Source of the DNA: Acinetobacter amyesii
GTDB taxonomy: Bacteria > Pseudomonadota > Gammaproteobacteria > Pseudomonadales > Moraxellaceae
Reading direction: 5' to 3'
Length of the DNA: 64,000 nucleotides
NCBI RefSeq assembly: GCF_002018365.1
Contig: NZ_MVKX01000001.1
Span: 609,178 to 673,177, forward strand
Positions 61,658 to 64,000 of the stretch are shown here, piece after piece (the stretch's first letter is position 1; the number at the start of each line of letters is the position of its first letter). The notes under the pieces were generated by a model. It did no database searches, was not told where the DNA came from, and saw only the letters and a list, made by a program, of their open reading frames with translations. Position numbers and translations under genes: made by a program.

Positions 61658-62401
61658 TTATATCCTGTTTAATCGACTGGCACGCTGACGACGAGCTTCT
61701 TCTTCATCAATCATGCGCACCTGTTGTACTACAAACTCAATGTGCCCACAGACTGCTTTACGTGCAGCTTCTGGATCACGGCGTTCAATTGCATTCATGA
61801 CTTGAAAATGCTGATCATGCAATTGATCAAATCGGTGTGCTTCGCTATAAACTTTTCGACGACCTAAAACGACATTAAATTGCAACAGATCAAATAGACC
61901 ACGCATCATCTGAATCAACACTAAATTATGTGAAGCTTCAGCAATCGCCAAATGAAATTTGGCATCTGCACGCGCTGCTTCATCGTCATTGCCTAAAGCC
62001 TGAAAATGATTGATCTGATCATAATAATGTCGGATATGTGCCAAGTCCTCTGCTGTAGCACGTTGTGCCGCATACCATGCAGTACCACCTTCCAAAATAA
62101 TGCGCGCCTCTTGCACATCAAAACGGTAGGCAGGGTCTTCACTAATCAAACTGCTGATGGGCTGCACAATTTGATAACTCGACCAAGTCGCTGGTAATTG
62201 CTTTAAAAAAGTCCCCGCACCGACTTTACTGACCAACACGCCCATGCTGGTCAATTGAGAAATCGCTTCGCGTAAAGAAGTGCGTGAGACGCCAAGTTGT
62301 TCACACAGTTTCCGTTCTGCAGGCAGACGATCTCCAACTTGCATATTGCTTTCTTCAATCAATACACGAAGACTTTGAACAGTTTTATCAGAGACTTTCA
62401 T
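61658..62401 (-). CDS. lldR: GntR/FadR-family lactate regulator
   Basis: 247 residues. Winged helix [43 protein letters not shown] ligand domain with [20 protein letters not shown] and [20 protein letters not shown]. Controls lactate operon expression in response to L-lactate. Position between lldP and lldD is the E. coli order. Confidence 0.93.
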   Translation of the reverse strand: MKVSDKTVQSLRVLIEESNMQVGDRLPAERKLCEQLGVSRTSLREAISQLTSMGVLVSKVGAGTFLKQLPATWSSYQIVQPISSLISEDPAYRFDVQEARIILEGGTAWYAAQRATAEDLAHIRHYYDQINHFQALGNDDEAARADAKFHLAIAEASHNLVLIQMMRGLFDLLQFNVVLGRRKVYSEAHRFDQLHDQHFQVMNAIERRDPEAARKAVCGHIEFVVQQVRMIDEEEARRQRASRLNRI

Positions 62402-62433
62402 CTGCTTTCCTTAACGTTGTTACACAATGCGTG

Positions 62434-64000
62434 TTATGGAATCATCCAAGGGAACACATAAGCTTGTAGGGTGATTAAAATCCCCATCATGATTGTGAAC
62501 GTTATACTGTGTTTTACGGTAAAACGGAATAAATCAGACTCTTTACCTACCAAGCCAACTGCCGCACATGCAATTGCAATGGACTGGGGTGAAATCATTT
62601 TTCCAGTCACACCACCACTGGTATTGGCAGCAACGAGTAATACTTCTGGTACACCAATTTGCTGTGCAGTAGTTGCCTGTAATGCAGCAAATAGCGCATT
62701 GGCTGACGTATCTGAACCCGTGAGGAAGACACCAAGCCATCCTAAAAATGGTGAGAAGAAGGTAAAGGCTTGACCTGTATGCGCAAGTGCTAATGCCAAT
62801 GTTGCTGACATCCCTGAATAGTTGGCGATAAATGCAAAAGCCAAGACCATCCCAATCGAATAAATTGGAATTTTTAATTCATTAATGGTTTCACCAAAGG
62901 TCACAATCGCGTCTTTCGGCTTCATTTTTAAGAAAATAATGGTAATGATCGCAGCAATGACAATTGCCGTACCTGTTGCCGAAAACCAGTCAAATTTATA
63001 GATGGCATCGTAGTCCTTCATTTCAGGTACGACTGGCGGCATCTTTTGAACCAATTGATGTAAAAATGGCACTTTGATCGAAATAACTAAATCATGTAAG
63101 GCACCGTCTTTAGTAAATAAATCCTTAAACGGTTTAATACTCCAGATCGTGACCATCACCGTTAAGATCGCAAATGGCGACCACGCTTTTGCAATTTGAC
63201 CAAAGCTATATTTTTGCTGTTTTTGCGCAGCAACATCTTCACTCATCGTCGCATCTTGATCTGCAAAGCGGAAAATATGTTTAGGCTGCCAATATTTAAA
63301 TAAAATCGTTAATGACACTAAAGAGGCAATCGCCGCGGTAATATCGGGTAATTCAGGACCGACAAAGTTCGACGTTAGATACTGTGCAATCGCAAAGCTA
63401 CTCGCGCCAACCACAACTGCAGGCCAAGTTTCCTTCACACCGCGCCAACCATCCATAATCGCCATAATCCAAAACAGTACAATCGGTACCATAAATGGCA
63501 ACTGTCGACCAACCATCTGACTGATTTCCATCGTATCAACACCAGACACTTGTCCAGCAACGATAATTGGAATACCCATCGCACCGAAAGCCACTGGCGC
63601 TGTATTTACGATCAGACAAAGACCTGCCGCATATAAAGGTTTAAAGCCTAAACCTACCAATAGTGCTGCGGTAATCGCTACAGGGGCACCAAAGCCCGCT
63701 GCACCTTCGAGGAAAGTACCGAAAGCAAAGCCAACTAACAGCATCTGTAAACGTTGATCTTCAGTAATGGAAAGAATCGAAGAACGGATGATGTCAAACT
63801 GTCCTGTTTTGACTGAGATTTTATACAGGAACACCGCACCAATAATGATCCATGCAATCGGCCATAAACCGTAGAAGAAACCGTAGACCATCGAAGCCAA
63901 TGCCATGAGCACAGGCATGTCATAGGCAAATAAAGACACCAACAGTGCCAGTACAACGGTGATCGTACCTGCCACACTGCCTTTTAAACGAAATACAGCA
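62434..64000 (-). CDS. lldP: L-lactate permease, 5' end beyond the window
   Basis: Partial. The frame runs unbroken to the right edge; its first visible residues [16 protein letters not shown] match the region near residue 35 of E. coli LldP (LKLKGYVAAS), so about 30 residues are missing. The GTG at 63975 is internal, not the start. Lactate permease family motifs: [72 protein letters not shown] and [20 protein letters not shown]. Inner-membrane lactate/glycolate:proton symporter with about 12-14 helices. Confidence 0.95.
   Translation of the reverse strand, partial: AVFRLKGSVAGTITVVLALLVSLFAYDMPVLMALASMVYGFFYGLWPIAWIIIGAVFLYKISVKTGQFDIIRSSILSITEDQRLQMLLVGFAFGTFLEGAAGFGAPVAITAALLVGLGFKPLYAAGLCLIVNTAPVAFGAMGIPIIVAGQVSGVDTMEISQMVGRQLPFMVPIVLFWIMAIMDGWRGVKETWPAVVVGASSFAIAQYLTSNFVGPELPDITAAIASLVSLTILFKYWQPKHIFRFADQDATMSEDVAAQKQQKYSFGQIAKAWSPFAILTVMVTIWSIKPFKDLFTKDGALHDLVISIKVPFLHQLVQKMPPVVPEMKDYDAIYKFDWFSATGTAIVIAAIITIIFLKMKPKDAIVTFGETINELKIPIYSIGMVLAFAFIANYSGMSATLALALAHTGQAFTFFSPFLGWLGVFLTGSDTSANALFAALQATTAQQIGVPEVLLVAANTSGGVTGKMISPQSIAIACAAVGLVGKESDLFRFTVKHSITFTIMMGILITLQAYVFPWMIP

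Noticed and set aside
63973..63975. GTG as the start of lldP
   Set aside because: The frame continues to the window edge and the upstream residues (RLKGS) match LldP, so the GTG is an internal Val.

Overview
The window is chromosomal DNA of an Acinetobacter-type gammaproteobacterium. The evidence is low to moderate GC, protein sequences close to those I know from Acinetobacter (Fpr, NadK, GlyA, the hut and lld genes), an orphan hemP behind a Fur box, and a short TA-flanked inverted-repeat element resembling the craTA repeats of that genus. Most of the window is housekeeping and catabolic core genome. One AT-rich block around 19.1-25.4 kb looks accessory.

Layout. 0-7.8 kb: the hisC start and pheA (Phe/His/Tyr biosynthesis), a DJ-1/PfpI protein, an acyl-CoA dehydrogenase, the C4-dicarboxylate carrier dctA, a YbiB-like protein, a DUF1315 protein and NAD kinase. 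8-19.1 kb: penicillin-binding protein 1B with a TPR lipoprotein, a 355-bp TA-flanked repeat element, a MutT-ThiE fusion, hemP, a QseBC-like two-component pair with YgiW, a GspE-type ATPase, TrmO and ferredoxin-NADP reductase. 19.1-25.4 kb: a type VI secretion cargo module on the minus strand, in the order vgrG, PoNe-type DNase effector, PoNi-type immunity gene, then a frameshifted lipoprotein gene. 25.4-32.7 kb: a candidate small RNA with a TetR-like operator, a TetR regulator, a CDF transporter divergent from a CadR-like MerR regulator, TrhP with a ferredoxin, AhpF and a DsbA-fold protein lacking the CxxC motif. 32.8-45.3 kb: a three-gene operon with two TelA-family proteins, YqhA, a Crp/Fnr regulator, a TauD-like dioxygenase, Rnk, GlyA, a lipase-like lipoprotein, a gene fossil, an ExoX-like exonuclease and four small unknowns.

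45.4-55.9 kb: a second candidate small RNA, then a complete histidine utilisation locus running hutC-hutD-hutU-hutH-hutT-hutI-hutG and ending with a glutamate dehydrogenase. Histidine can thus be taken all the way to 2-oxoglutarate. Two HutC-like palindromes lie in front of hutC and hutU. 56.1-64 kb: tRNA-Ser(UGA), fadH, and a lactate operon lldP-lldR-lldD-dld interrupted by a REP-like repeat, with lldP running off the right edge.

The items most worth following up are the PoNe effector, with an unassigned N-terminal region and a Gly/Lys/Pro linker inside the nuclease part, and the two intergenic transcription units that have a promoter and terminator but no gene. All family assignments come from reading motifs by eye. 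No database search was run.
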